Shown here piece by piece: positions 31,612-39,116 of a DNA stretch of 64,000 nucleotides. The stretch is taken from the NCBI RefSeq assembly GCF_000308815.1, contig NZ_BAFX01000095.1, positions 62,001-126,000 on the forward strand. The letters run 5' to 3'. Origin of the DNA: Nocardia concava NBRC 100430 (GTDB lineage Bacteria; Actinomycetota; Actinomycetes; Mycobacteriales; Mycobacteriaceae). The notes under the pieces are model-generated. The model did no database searches. It was not told where the DNA came from and saw only the letters and a list, made by a program, of their open reading frames with translations. Every line of letters starts with the position of its first letter. The first letter of the stretch is position 1. A program made the position numbers and the translations under genes.

Positions 31612-32865
31612 TCAGCCGCCGGTAACCCAAGCCGCCATGACATCGGCCAGGGCCGCCGCGCCGATATGGCAGTCGCTCGATTCTGCGAACTCCGACGGCG
31701 AGTGGGAGACGCCGGTGGGGTTGCGTACGAACAGCATTGCGGTCGGCACCCGGTCGGACAGGATGCCCGCGTCGTGCCCGGCCTGGGTCGGGATAACCGG
31801 AATGTCTCCCAGGTGGGCGAGCGCGGCGGCCAGTCGTGCCCGGGGCTCCGGCGGGAAATCGACCACGGGCGTGATGGATTCGGTTTGGACCGCGAGTTCG
31901 ACGCCCTCGGCTCCGGCTTGGACGCGGGCCGCGCGGGCGATGCTCTCGACCAGGGCGTCGAGCGTGGACTGATCGGCGGCGCGGGCGTCCAGCCAGGCCC
32001 GGACCCGGGAGGGAATAGCATTGGTGCCGTTGGGCGAGACCAGCACCTTGCCGAAGGTGGCGACCGCCTCGTGCACCGCCGCCTCGGCGCGCGCCGCGTG
32101 CACGGTGGCCGCGAAGGGCAGCATGGGGTCGCGGCGGTCGACCAGACGGGTCGCGCCCGCGTGATTGGCCTCGCCGGTGAAATCGAATTCCCAGCGGCCG
32201 TGCGGCCAGATGGCCGAGGCCATGGCCAGCGGGCGGTCCACCAGGTCCAGGGCGCGGCCCTGTTCGATGTGCAGCTCGACGAAGACGCCGACGCGCTCGG
32301 TGAGGGTGAGGTCGGGGCCCAGTGACTCCGGATCGCGACCGGCGCGAATCAGGGCCTCGGCCAAGGTGATTCCGTCGCCGCCGCGCAGTCCCAGCGCCCG
32401 TTCGGGTGCGAGCACGCCGGTGCTGAGCTGGGAGCCGATGCAGGCGACGCCGAAGCGCGCGCCCTCCTCGTCCGAGAAGGCCACCACCGCAACGGGTATC
32501 GACGGTTCCACGGCTCGGGCGCGCAGCAGATCGACGGCGGTGAAGGCGGACACGATGCCCAGCGGGCCGTCGTAGGCCCCGCCGTCGGGCACCGAGTCCA
32601 GATGCGAACCGGTCACGAACGCGCCCTTGGGATCCCCCACCCAGTTGCGTGGCAGCCACCACGCCCACAGGTTGCCGTTGCGGTCCTCCTCCACGTCCAT
32701 GGACCGGGCCGCCGCGCAGCCCCGGAACCATTCGCGCAGGGTGAGATCCGCGTCCGACCAGGCGAAGCGGCGATACCCGCCGGTGTCGGCGTGCCGCCCG
32801 ACCGCCTCGATCTCGGCCCAGAGCGGGTCGAAGATCGGTGCGGCGGAATCGGATTCGGCGCTCAT
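31612..32865 (-). CDS. M20-family allantoate amidohydrolase / N-carbamoyl-amino-acid hydrolase-like enzyme
   Basis: A 417-residue metallohydrolase of the hydantoinase/carbamoylase subgroup. The metal ligands are in TGSHLDSVPDGGAYDGPLG (His/Asp), SDEEGARFG (Glu-Glu), HIEQG (His) and SHSPSEF (last His); the dimer loop follows NHAGATRLVDRRDP. It removes a carbamoyl or ureido-type group, or allantoate nitrogen. It is the last gene of the six-gene operon and overlaps the FMN glutamate-synthase gene by 4 bp. Here the released ammonia or amino acid could feed glutamate metabolism. Which amide it uses is unknown. Confidence 0.87.
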   Translation of the reverse strand: MSAESDSAAPIFDPLWAEIEAVGRHADTGGYRRFAWSDADLTLREWFRGCAAARSMDVEEDRNGNLWAWWLPRNWVGDPKGAFVTGSHLDSVPDGGAYDGPLGIVSAFTAVDLLRARAVEPSIPVAVVAFSDEEGARFGVACIGSQLSTGVLAPERALGLRGGDGITLAEALIRAGRDPESLGPDLTLTERVGVFVELHIEQGRALDLVDRPLAMASAIWPHGRWEFDFTGEANHAGATRLVDRRDPMLPFAATVHAARAEAAVHEAVATFGKVLVSPNGTNAIPSRVRAWLDARAADQSTLDALVESIARAARVQAGAEGVELAVQTESITPVVDFPPEPRARLAAALAHLGDIPVIPTQAGHDAGILSDRVPTAMLFVRNPTGVSHSPSEFAESSDCHIGAAALADVMAAWVTGG

Positions 32866-34187
32866 GCGACCGCCCCGGGAATCCAGTCGGTGCCCGCCAG
32901 CGGCACCCGCGCCATGGCGGCCGCCTCGACGGTCAGGGCCACCAGGTCCTCGGGTTCGAGATTGCGCAGGTGGGATTTGCCGCAGGCGCGGGCCAGGGTC
33001 TGCGCCTCCATGGTGAGCACGCGCAGGTAGTTGGCCAGGCGGCGGCCGCCCTCGATCGGGTCCAGGCGGGCGGCGAGTTCCGGGTCCTGGGTGGTGATGC
33101 CCGCCGGGTCGCGGCCGTCCTGGAAGTCGTCGTAGAAACCTGCCGCCGAACCGAGTGCCTCGTACTGCTCGGCGTAGCGGGGGTGGTTGTCGCCCAGGGC
33201 GATCAGGGCGGCGGTGCCGATGGCGACCGCGTCCGCGCCCAGCGCCATGGCCTTGGCCACGTCGGCGCCGGTGCGGATGCCGCCGGAGACGATGAGCTGC
33301 ACCTGCCGGTGCACGCCCAGTTCCTGCAGCGCGCGGGCCGCCTGCGGGATGGCCGCGAGCGTGGGAATGCCGACGTGTTCGATGAACACGTCCTGGGTGG
33401 CGGCGGTGCCGCCCTGCATACCGTCCACTACGACCACGTCCGCACCCGCTTTCACCGCGAGTTTCACATCGTAGTAGGTGCGGGTCGCGCCGACCTTGAT
33501 GTAGATCGGCTTCTCCCAATTCGTGATCTCGCGCAGTTCCAGGATCTTGATGGCGAGATCGTCCGGGCCGGTCCAGTCGGGGTGGCGGCAGGCGCTGCGC
33601 TGGTCGATGCCCTGCGGCAGGGTGCGCATGCCGGCGACCCGCTCGTTGATCTTCTGGCCCAGCAGCATGCCGCCGCCACCGGGCTTGGCGCCCTGGCCGA
33701 GCACGATCTCGATGGCGTCGGCGGCGCGCAGGTCATCCGGGTTCATGCCGTAGCGGGACGGAAGATACTGGTACACCAGGTGTTTGGACTGGCCGCGCTC
33801 CTCCGGGGTCATGCCGCCGTCTCCGGTGGTGGTGGAGGTGCCCACCGCGCTCGCGCCGCGGCCCAGCGCCTCCTTGGCCGGGCCGGACAGCGCGCCGAAG
33901 CTCATGCCCGCGATGGTGATCGGAATATCCAGGTGCAGTGAGTGTTTCGCGTGCCGGTCGCCGAGGACGACGTCGGTGTCGCAGCGTTCCCGGTAGCCCT
34001 CGAGCGGGTAGCGGGACATGGACGCGCCCAGGAACAGCAGGTCGTCGAAGTGCGGCAGTGGGCGTTTGGCGCCCCAGCCGCGGATGTCGTAGATGCCGGT
34101 GTCGGCGGCGCGCTGGATCTCGGCGATGGCGCGGCGGTCGAAGGTCGCCGATTCCCGTAGCGGCATGGGGTGATTCGCAGGGTGCAT
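32862..34187 (-). CDS. FMN-binding glutamate-synthase-domain protein (GlxD/MgsC-like)
   Basis: A 441-residue stand-alone glutamate-synthase FMN barrel: PITIAGMSFGALSGPAKEAL, GTSTTTGDGGMTPEERGQ, DAIEIVLGQGAKPGGGGMLL, then KVGATRTYYDVKLAVKAGAD and LIVSGGIRTGADVAKAMALG. In GOGAT this domain joins 2-oxoglutarate and ammonia; in MgsC it makes N-methylglutamate from methylamine. The start MHPANHPM has GAGGAG upstream and replaces a longer frame that runs into the previous gene. Order and identity match GlxBCD of Rhizobium and MgsABC of methylotrophs. Confidence 0.87.
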   Translation of the reverse strand: MHPANHPMPLRESATFDRRAIAEIQRAADTGIYDIRGWGAKRPLPHFDDLLFLGASMSRYPLEGYRERCDTDVVLGDRHAKHSLHLDIPITIAGMSFGALSGPAKEALGRGASAVGTSTTTGDGGMTPEERGQSKHLVYQYLPSRYGMNPDDLRAADAIEIVLGQGAKPGGGGMLLGQKINERVAGMRTLPQGIDQRSACRHPDWTGPDDLAIKILELREITNWEKPIYIKVGATRTYYDVKLAVKAGADVVVVDGMQGGTAATQDVFIEHVGIPTLAAIPQAARALQELGVHRQVQLIVSGGIRTGADVAKAMALGADAVAIGTAALIALGDNHPRYAEQYEALGSAAGFYDDFQDGRDPAGITTQDPELAARLDPIEGGRRLANYLRVLTMEAQTLARACGKSHLRNLEPEDLVALTVEAAAMARVPLAGTDWIPGAVA

Positions 34188-34209
34188 GGTGTCGCTCCTC
34201 GGGTGCGGG

Positions 34210-34905
34210 TCAGTACGCGGCCGCATTGTCGACGTGGAAGTGGTAGAGCTGGCGGGCCGAGCCGTAGCGGCTGAAATCCGCGGGGTCGGCGTCGAATCCG
34301 GCCAGCGACAACAGGTCCCGCAGTTCGGCCAGATGCTCGGCGCGCATGGGTTTGCGCACGCAGTCCGCGCCGAGGGAGGCCACCGTGCCGCGCACGTAGA
34401 TGCGGGCCTCGTAGAGCGAATCCCCCAGCGCCTCACCGGCGTCGCCGAGCACCACCAGGCGTCCGGCCTGTCCCATGAAGGCGCTCATGTGGCCGATGCT
34501 GCCGCCCACCGCGATGTCCACGCCCTTCATCGAGATGCCGCAGCGCGCACCGGCATTGCCCTCGATGACCAGCAGCCCGCCGTGCGCGGTCGCGCCCGCC
34601 GACTGCGAGGCGTCGCCGCGCACCCGCACGGTGCCCGACATCATGTTCTCGGCGACGCCGACACCGGCGCTGCCGTTAACGGTCACGCTCGCGTGCTGGT
34701 TCATGCCCGCGCAGTAGTAGCCGACGTGCCCGTCGATGACGACGTCCATGTCCCGGTTCAGCCCGCAGGCCAGCGCGTGTGCGCCGCGCGGGTTGGTGAG
34801 GGTCACCGCGGCCGGGGCGTCGGGGGCGTTGAGCGCGGAATTCACCGCGCGCGTGCCGGATTCGACGACGTCGAGGATGGTGCGCTCGGTCACGATCGCC
34901 GCCAT
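34210..34905 (-). CDS. GXGXG-repeat glutamate-synthase subunit (GlxC/MgsB-like)
   Basis: A 231-residue beta-helix protein, the structural GXGXG domain of glutamate synthase as a separate gene. It shows the repeated G-x-G/A pattern: VTVNGSAGVGVAENMMSGTV, VRGDASQSAGATAHGGLLVI, EGNAGARCGISMKGVDIAVG, GRLVVLGDAGEALGDSLYEA. It probably channels intermediate between the other subunits. The frame is open through all the upstream genes, so length alone is misleading; ATG 34905 is the family start. It overlaps the amidotransferase end by 16 bp. Confidence 0.87.
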   Translation of the reverse strand: MAAIVTERTILDVVESGTRAVNSALNAPDAPAAVTLTNPRGAHALACGLNRDMDVVIDGHVGYYCAGMNQHASVTVNGSAGVGVAENMMSGTVRVRGDASQSAGATAHGGLLVIEGNAGARCGISMKGVDIAVGGSIGHMSAFMGQAGRLVVLGDAGEALGDSLYEARIYVRGTVASLGADCVRKPMRAEHLAELRDLLSLAGFDADPADFSRYGSARQLYHFHVDNAAAY

Positions 34906-35789
34906 AGGTACACCTCTTCCGGTTCGGGTTCGAAGATTCGGGCCTGCTCGACGCCGGGGAGTTCGGCCAGGGCGCGGTATTCCGAGGCCATGGCCACCCA
35001 GCGGTCGGTCTCGGCGATGACGGCCGGTTTGCAGGCGATGGCGTCGCGGACCACGGCGAAGGAGTCGCTGGTGGACACCAGCAGGGTGTAGAAGCCGTCG
35101 AAGCGTTCGTTCAACAGCAGCAGCGCCTTCTCCAGGTCCGCGCCGCGGGCCAACTGGTCGGCGACGAAGCGCGCGCCCACCTCGGTGTCGTTCTCGCTGT
35201 CGAATTCGACACCGTGGCGCAGCAATTCGTGCTTGATGCTCATGTGGTTGCTGAACGAGCCGTTGTGGACCAGGCATTGGCCCGGGCCGACCGAGAAGGG
35301 GTGTGAGCCCTCGGCGGTCACGGCGGACTCGGTCGCCATGCGGGTGTGGGCGACGCCCTGCCAGCCCTGGGCGGCCGGCAGGCCGAAATCGCGGGCCAGC
35401 GTGGCCGGATCGCCGACGCCCTTCAGGACGGTCAGCTCGCCGCCGAAGCCGATCACGCGGGCCTGGGGCACGAGCTTGCGCACGGCCTCGACCACTTCCT
35501 CCGCTGCCGCAACGGAATTCAGCACGATGGTCGGTGCGAGTTCCAGCGCCGTCACCGGCAGGCCCACCAGCTCGGTCAATGCGGCGGCGAGTTCCGCGGC
35601 GGGCAGCGGCGAGTCCAGCAGCGACACCGTCTCGGTGCCGGGCGGCGACCACATCGGATCGCCGTAGACCGCCATACCGGCCGAATCGGGCCCGCGGTCG
35701 CACATCTGGTCGAGCATGCCGGTGAGCAGTGTGCCCAGGCGGGGGTACAGCGCGGGGTCGCGCAGGTGCAGGCCGACAATGCCGCACAT
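34890..35789 (-). CDS. Class II glutamine amidotransferase subunit (GlxB/MgsA-like)
   Basis: A 299-residue Ntn-type amidotransferase. The N-terminal Cys nucleophile is present in MCGIVGLHLRDP; MCDRGPDSAGMAVYGDP has the conserved RGPDSAG. GVAHTRMATESAVTAEGSHPF and LVHNGSFSNHMSIKHEL give the glutamine-binding Arg and the oxyanion Asn-Gly. It releases ammonia from glutamine for its FMN partner. Class II amidotransferases without a synthase domain fused are typical of the split glutamate synthases. Gene spacing to glutamine synthetase is 24 bp. Confidence 0.88.
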   Translation of the reverse strand: MCGIVGLHLRDPALYPRLGTLLTGMLDQMCDRGPDSAGMAVYGDPMWSPPGTETVSLLDSPLPAAELAAALTELVGLPVTALELAPTIVLNSVAAAEEVVEAVRKLVPQARVIGFGGELTVLKGVGDPATLARDFGLPAAQGWQGVAHTRMATESAVTAEGSHPFSVGPGQCLVHNGSFSNHMSIKHELLRHGVEFDSENDTEVGARFVADQLARGADLEKALLLLNERFDGFYTLLVSTSDSFAVVRDAIACKPAVIAETDRWVAMASEYRALAELPGVEQARIFEPEPEEVYLWRRS

Positions 35790-35813
35790 GGTGTCCTCCA
35801 GAGGGTTCCGGGC

Positions 35814-37175
35814 TCAGAAAGCCGTGAGGTAGTGCTCGATCTCCCAGTCGGAGACGGTGTTGTGCCAGGCGAAGAACTCCTCGCGCTTGCGCTCGGCGAA
35901 ATAGTCGGCGACGCCGGGACCGGCGATATCGAGGGCGGCGGTGACGACCGGGTCGGCGGTGAGCGCGTCCATGGCGTGCACGAGAGTCATGGGGAGCGTG
36001 TCGCCTTGACGCTCGCCCGGCGCGCCGGGATCCAGTTCGCGCTCGATGCCGTCGAGCCCGGCCGCCACCGCGGCGGCGATGGCCAGGTAGGGGTTCGCCG
36101 ATCCGTCCGCGCCGCGCAATTCGACCCGGTGCGAGTCGGGGACGCGCAGATAGTGGGTTCGGTCGTTGCCGCCGTAGGTGGCGTAGCGCGGGGACCAGGT
36201 CGCGCCGCTGGCGGTGCTGGTCGCGCCGGTTCGCTTGTAGGAGTTGACCGTTGGGGCGATGACACCCTGCAGGGCGCAAGCGTGGTCGAGCATGCCCGCG
36301 AGGAAGCCGTACGCCGTCGGCGACAGGCCCAGCCCGCGCGGGTCGGCGGCGTCGGGGAACAGCGGCCGGTCCCCCGCCCACAGCGACAGGTGCAGGTGCA
36401 TGCCGGTCCCGGTGCGATCGGTGAAGGGCTTGGGCATGAAAGTGGCCTTCATGCCGCGTTTCTCGGCGATCACCGACAGTAGGTAGCGGGCGGTGATCAC
36501 GCGGTCGGCGGTGGTCAGCGCGTCGGAATAGTCGAAGTTCTGCTCGAACTGGCCGTTGCCGTCCTCGTGGTCGCTGGCGTAGTTGCCCCAGCCCAGCGAG
36601 TTCATGGCCTGCGAGACCTCGGTGAGGTGGTCGTACATGCGGGTCACATCGCGGGCGTCGTAGCAGGGCTGACGGCTCACATCGGCGGCGTCGGCCGGGG
36701 CCAGGCCCGCCGGGGTGCGGTCCACCAGGAAGTACTCGATCTCCGCGCCGACATTCACGGTGTAGCCGCGCTCGGCCGCGCGAGACAGCGTGCGCTCCAG
36801 GATGACCCGGGGCGCGAACGGCCACGGCGTGCCTTCGACCTGCGGGGTGCAGTGCACCATCGCCAGGCCCGGGCGCACGAACGGGATCGGGGTGAAGGTG
36901 CCGACGTCCGGGATCGCCATCAGGTCCGGGTCGCGCGGCTGCTGGCCGATCATGCCCGCGGCGTATCCGGCGAAACCCACTCCCTCCTCGGCCAATTGAT
37001 CCACCGCCTGGACGGGGACCAGTTTGGCGCAGGGCTTGCCGGACAGGGTGGTGAACACGGCCAGGATGAAGGTGGTGCCGGTGTCGCGGGCCTGTTCGGC
37101 CAGGGTGCGATGGGTGGTGATGGGGGTGACGGTCGCGGTGGGGGTGACGGTCGCGGTGGGGGTGTCTATCGCCAT
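35814..37175 (-). CDS. Type III glutamine synthetase-like ligase (GlnT / gamma-glutamylmethylamide synthetase family)
   Basis: A 453-residue glutamine-synthetase-fold ligase. The front half has GVGFAGYAAGMIGQQPRDPD and the active-site NVGAEIEYFLVD; the catalytic/ATP region has DHEDGNGQFEQNFDYSD, KATFMPKPF and GTGMHLHLSLW. The closing block is RVELRGADGSANPYLAIAA. GlnT and GMAS make glutamine or gamma-glutamyl-amides (e.g. from methylamine) from glutamate, amine and ATP. It is not the housekeeping GlnA length or type. The first 20 codons have an 18-bp tandem repeat giving TATVTP units. Confidence 0.85.
   Translation of the reverse strand: MAIDTPTATVTPTATVTPITTHRTLAEQARDTGTTFILAVFTTLSGKPCAKLVPVQAVDQLAEEGVGFAGYAAGMIGQQPRDPDLMAIPDVGTFTPIPFVRPGLAMVHCTPQVEGTPWPFAPRVILERTLSRAAERGYTVNVGAEIEYFLVDRTPAGLAPADAADVSRQPCYDARDVTRMYDHLTEVSQAMNSLGWGNYASDHEDGNGQFEQNFDYSDALTTADRVITARYLLSVIAEKRGMKATFMPKPFTDRTGTGMHLHLSLWAGDRPLFPDAADPRGLGLSPTAYGFLAGMLDHACALQGVIAPTVNSYKRTGATSTASGATWSPRYATYGGNDRTHYLRVPDSHRVELRGADGSANPYLAIAAAVAAGLDGIERELDPGAPGERQGDTLPMTLVHAMDALTADPVVTAALDIAGPGVADYFAERKREEFFAWHNTVSDWEIEHYLTAF
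37122..37165 (-). repeat. 18-bp tandem repeat in the N-terminus of the GlnT-like gene
   Basis: The unit GGGGGTGACGGTCGCGGT (plus strand) is present in 2.4 copies from 37122. It encodes TATVTP repeats in the first 20 codons, before the conserved fold begins, so copy number could vary without breaking the enzyme. Confidence 0.75.
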
Positions 37176-37217
37176 TTCGGCTCCTGGAACAGCGGATGAA
37201 TCGGATGTGGTTGGAGG

Positions 37218-38405
37218 TCAGCGCATTTCGCCGGCGCCCGCGTACGGGTGCGGGCTGAGCAGGGGGCGGCCCTCGGCGAATCGGGAGTAGCGGAAGTCGG
37301 CCGCGTTCACGTTCGGCAGCGTGGTCTCGCCGTCCAGCAGCAGGTCGGCGACCAGGCGGCCGACCGCCGGGGAGATCTTGAAGCCGTGGCCGGAGAAGCC
37401 GGTCGCGAGGAACAGGTCGTCGATCGGGGCGGGCCCGATGATCGGGTTGTAGTCCGGGGTCACGTCGTAGGCGCCGACATAGCTGCCGGTGACGCGCGGG
37501 TCCGGCATGCCCGGCAGGCGGTGGTCGAGGCGGCCGATGACCTTTTCGACGGTGGAGTCGTCGGCGCGGTTGACGAAATCGTCCGGGTCCACGTACTCGG
37601 GTACGGCGTGATCGCTGTTGCCCGCCAGGAGTTCTCCGTTCGGCTCGCGGCAGAGGTATTGCAGGCTGGCGAGATCGGAGAGCACGGGCACGGACGGGAG
37701 CGGCTCGCCCTGGTCGATCAGGATCAGTTGGGCGCGTTGGGCTTTCACCGGAACATCGACCCCGACGGCGGCGGTCAGGGCCGGTGTCCACGGTCCGGCG
37801 GCGACGATCACCGTGCCCGCATGCAGCTCGGTACCGTCCGCGAGCCGCGCGCCGATGACCCGGCCGTCGCGCTCGAGCAGTTCGACGACCTCGCACTGCT
37901 GCCGGATTCGCACGCCGCGTTCCCGCGCCGCGGCCCCGAAAGCCATTCCGGTCAAATAGGCTTCGCCTCTTCCGCCGCGCGGCTCGTAGGCCAGCGCGGC
38001 GAAGTCGTCGACGCGCAGCCCCGGCCACAGCTCGGCCATCTCCTCCGACTCGATGAGGTCGACCTCGATGCCGAGTTCCTGCTGCATGGCCACATTGGCC
38101 TTCAGGGGATCGACATTGTCCGCGCCGACGCCGACCACGTACCCGCACTGCCGGAACCCCAGATCATCCCCGAGGATCTCGCGAGCGTTCTCGAAGAACG
38201 GCACCGACCACCACGACATGGCCGCCAGCGAGGGCGCGCCGTAATGACACCTGACCACCCCGCTGGACTTGCCGGTCATGCCGGAGCACAGCGTGTTCCG
38301 CTCCACCACCAACACATCCGTCGCCCCGCGTTCGGCCAGCGACCACGCGATCGCCAGGCCTTCCAATCCCCCACCGATGATGAGGAACTCCGTGGTGCGG
38401 GTCAT
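37218..38405 (-). CDS. FAD-dependent amine/amino-acid oxidoreductase (DAO family, SoxB/MgdA-like)
   Basis: A 395-residue DAO-family flavoprotein. The FAD fold is FLIIGGGLEGLAIAWSLAER, with TGKSSGVVRCHYG in place of the covalent-flavin His region of sarcosine oxidase beta. The C-terminal FAD segment reads VTPDYNPIIGPAP then LATGFSGHGFKISPAVGRL. It is nearest to sarcosine oxidase beta and N-methylglutamate dehydrogenase subunits, but the partner subunits (SoxA/D/G type) are not encoded nearby. It is the first gene of the operon, and the inverted repeats upstream (38432-38461; 38545-38559) may regulate it. The substrate could be an N-methylated or gamma-glutamyl amino compound. Confidence 0.83.
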   Translation of the reverse strand: MTRTTEFLIIGGGLEGLAIAWSLAERGATDVLVVERNTLCSGMTGKSSGVVRCHYGAPSLAAMSWWSVPFFENAREILGDDLGFRQCGYVVGVGADNVDPLKANVAMQQELGIEVDLIESEEMAELWPGLRVDDFAALAYEPRGGRGEAYLTGMAFGAAARERGVRIRQQCEVVELLERDGRVIGARLADGTELHAGTVIVAAGPWTPALTAAVGVDVPVKAQRAQLILIDQGEPLPSVPVLSDLASLQYLCREPNGELLAGNSDHAVPEYVDPDDFVNRADDSTVEKVIGRLDHRLPGMPDPRVTGSYVGAYDVTPDYNPIIGPAPIDDLFLATGFSGHGFKISPAVGRLVADLLLDGETTLPNVNAADFRYSRFAEGRPLLSPHPYAGAGEMR

Positions 38406-38431
38406 CTACCCTCGCCTCCCGCCGCGTCTTC

Positions 38432-38461
38432 TTTCATGAATCGTTGTTGCCTATCATGAAA
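38432..38461. promoter_or_regulatory. Inverted repeat TTTCATGA-N14-TCATGAAA, candidate operator
   Basis: Perfect 8-bp arms 27 bp upstream of the FAD oxidoreductase start. This AT-rich palindrome stands out in the GC-rich region and could bind the XRE-cupin regulator encoded at 30927, or another amine-responsive factor. Confidence 0.55.
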
Positions 38462-38544
38462 CCACGGTGGCGCGAGGCGGGCCAGCGGTTAACTAAGTTG
38501 TCACAGTCGAGCACACTGCCGAAACAACGGCGAATAACCTTGAG

Positions 38545-38559
38545 TGAAACGACGTTTCA
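38545..38559. promoter_or_regulatory. Perfect inverted repeat TGAAAC-GAC-GTTTCA
   Basis: A 15-bp palindrome 140 bp upstream of the amine operon and 42 bp past the stop of the MarR-type gene. A second candidate operator in the same 195-bp gap, or part of a terminator for the MarR gene. Confidence 0.45.
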
Positions 38560-38600
38560 GTCAGTGAATCGGAGCGGTCGGTTCGGTCCGGCTTCCCGAC

Positions 38601-39092
38601 TCAGTCCGGTTTCTCGGTGGCGCGCGCGAGACCGCGGGCGACTTGGTCGAGGGTTTCGATGACGGCGGCCCGCTGCTCGGCGGTGAGGCCTGCCGTGGTG
38701 CGCTGTTCCAGCTCGGCCCACAGGGCTTCGACCTGGCCGCGCAGGGCCAGACCGGCTGCGGTCGATTCGATGATGGTGGCGCGCTTGTCATCCGGGCTCG
38801 GCGTGCGCCGCACGAAGCCCGCGTGTTCCAGGCGCTGCACGGTGCGGGTCATGGTGGCGGCGTCGGAGCCGAGCATGCGGACCAGATCGGCCTGGCGCTG
38901 CGGGCCGCGATCCCACAGCTGCATCATGACCAGCTCCTGCCCCGGGTAGAGGCCGACGCGGCGCAGCAGTTGCGCGGCGAGCATGCGATGCAGGCGGGCC
39001 ACCCGCAGGATCGCGTGATTGAACGCATCCGACTGCACCGAGGGCGGCAGCGATTCCTCGGATGCACCGATCGGCTTGTCGGATGCGCTCAT
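38601..39092 (-). CDS. MarR family transcriptional regulator
   Basis: A 163-residue winged-helix protein: GQELVMMQLWDRGPQRQADL, VRMLGSDAATMTRTVQRLEH (recognition helix), AGFVRRTPSPDDKRATIIES (wing with the D-x-R motif). Helical ends for dimerisation. It follows the old-yellow-enzyme gene by 24 bp on the same strand, and probably regulates that gene via the palindromes at 40200-40237; MarR-type factors sensing phenolics or oxidants often control OYE-type reductases. Confidence 0.88.
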   Translation of the reverse strand: MSASDKPIGASEESLPPSVQSDAFNHAILRVARLHRMLAAQLLRRVGLYPGQELVMMQLWDRGPQRQADLVRMLGSDAATMTRTVQRLEHAGFVRRTPSPDDKRATIIESTAAGLALRGQVEALWAELEQRTTAGLTAEQRAAVIETLDQVARGLARATEKPD

Positions 39093-39116
39093 TCACTTCT
39101 CCCAGGTCGTGCCCGC

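Noticed and set aside
31612..33519. 635-codon frame suggesting a fusion in front of the M20 hydrolase
   Set aside because: The first 217 codons lie antisense-free but out of frame under the FMN glutamate-synthase gene and are Arg/Gly-rich. The M20 family start at 32865 is clear.
34210..38148. Very long minus-strand open frame (about 1300 codons)
   Set aside because: Only its last 231 codons are a real protein (GXGXG gene). The rest runs in a wrong frame under the amidotransferase, GlnT and FAD genes and is low-complexity Arg/Pro/Gly, a usual effect of high GC.
38485..38520. Possible GlnR box near GTTAACTAAGTTGTCAC
   Set aside because: The GTNAC/GAAAC spacing does not fit the four-site consensus; only one arm matches, so I do not annotate it.
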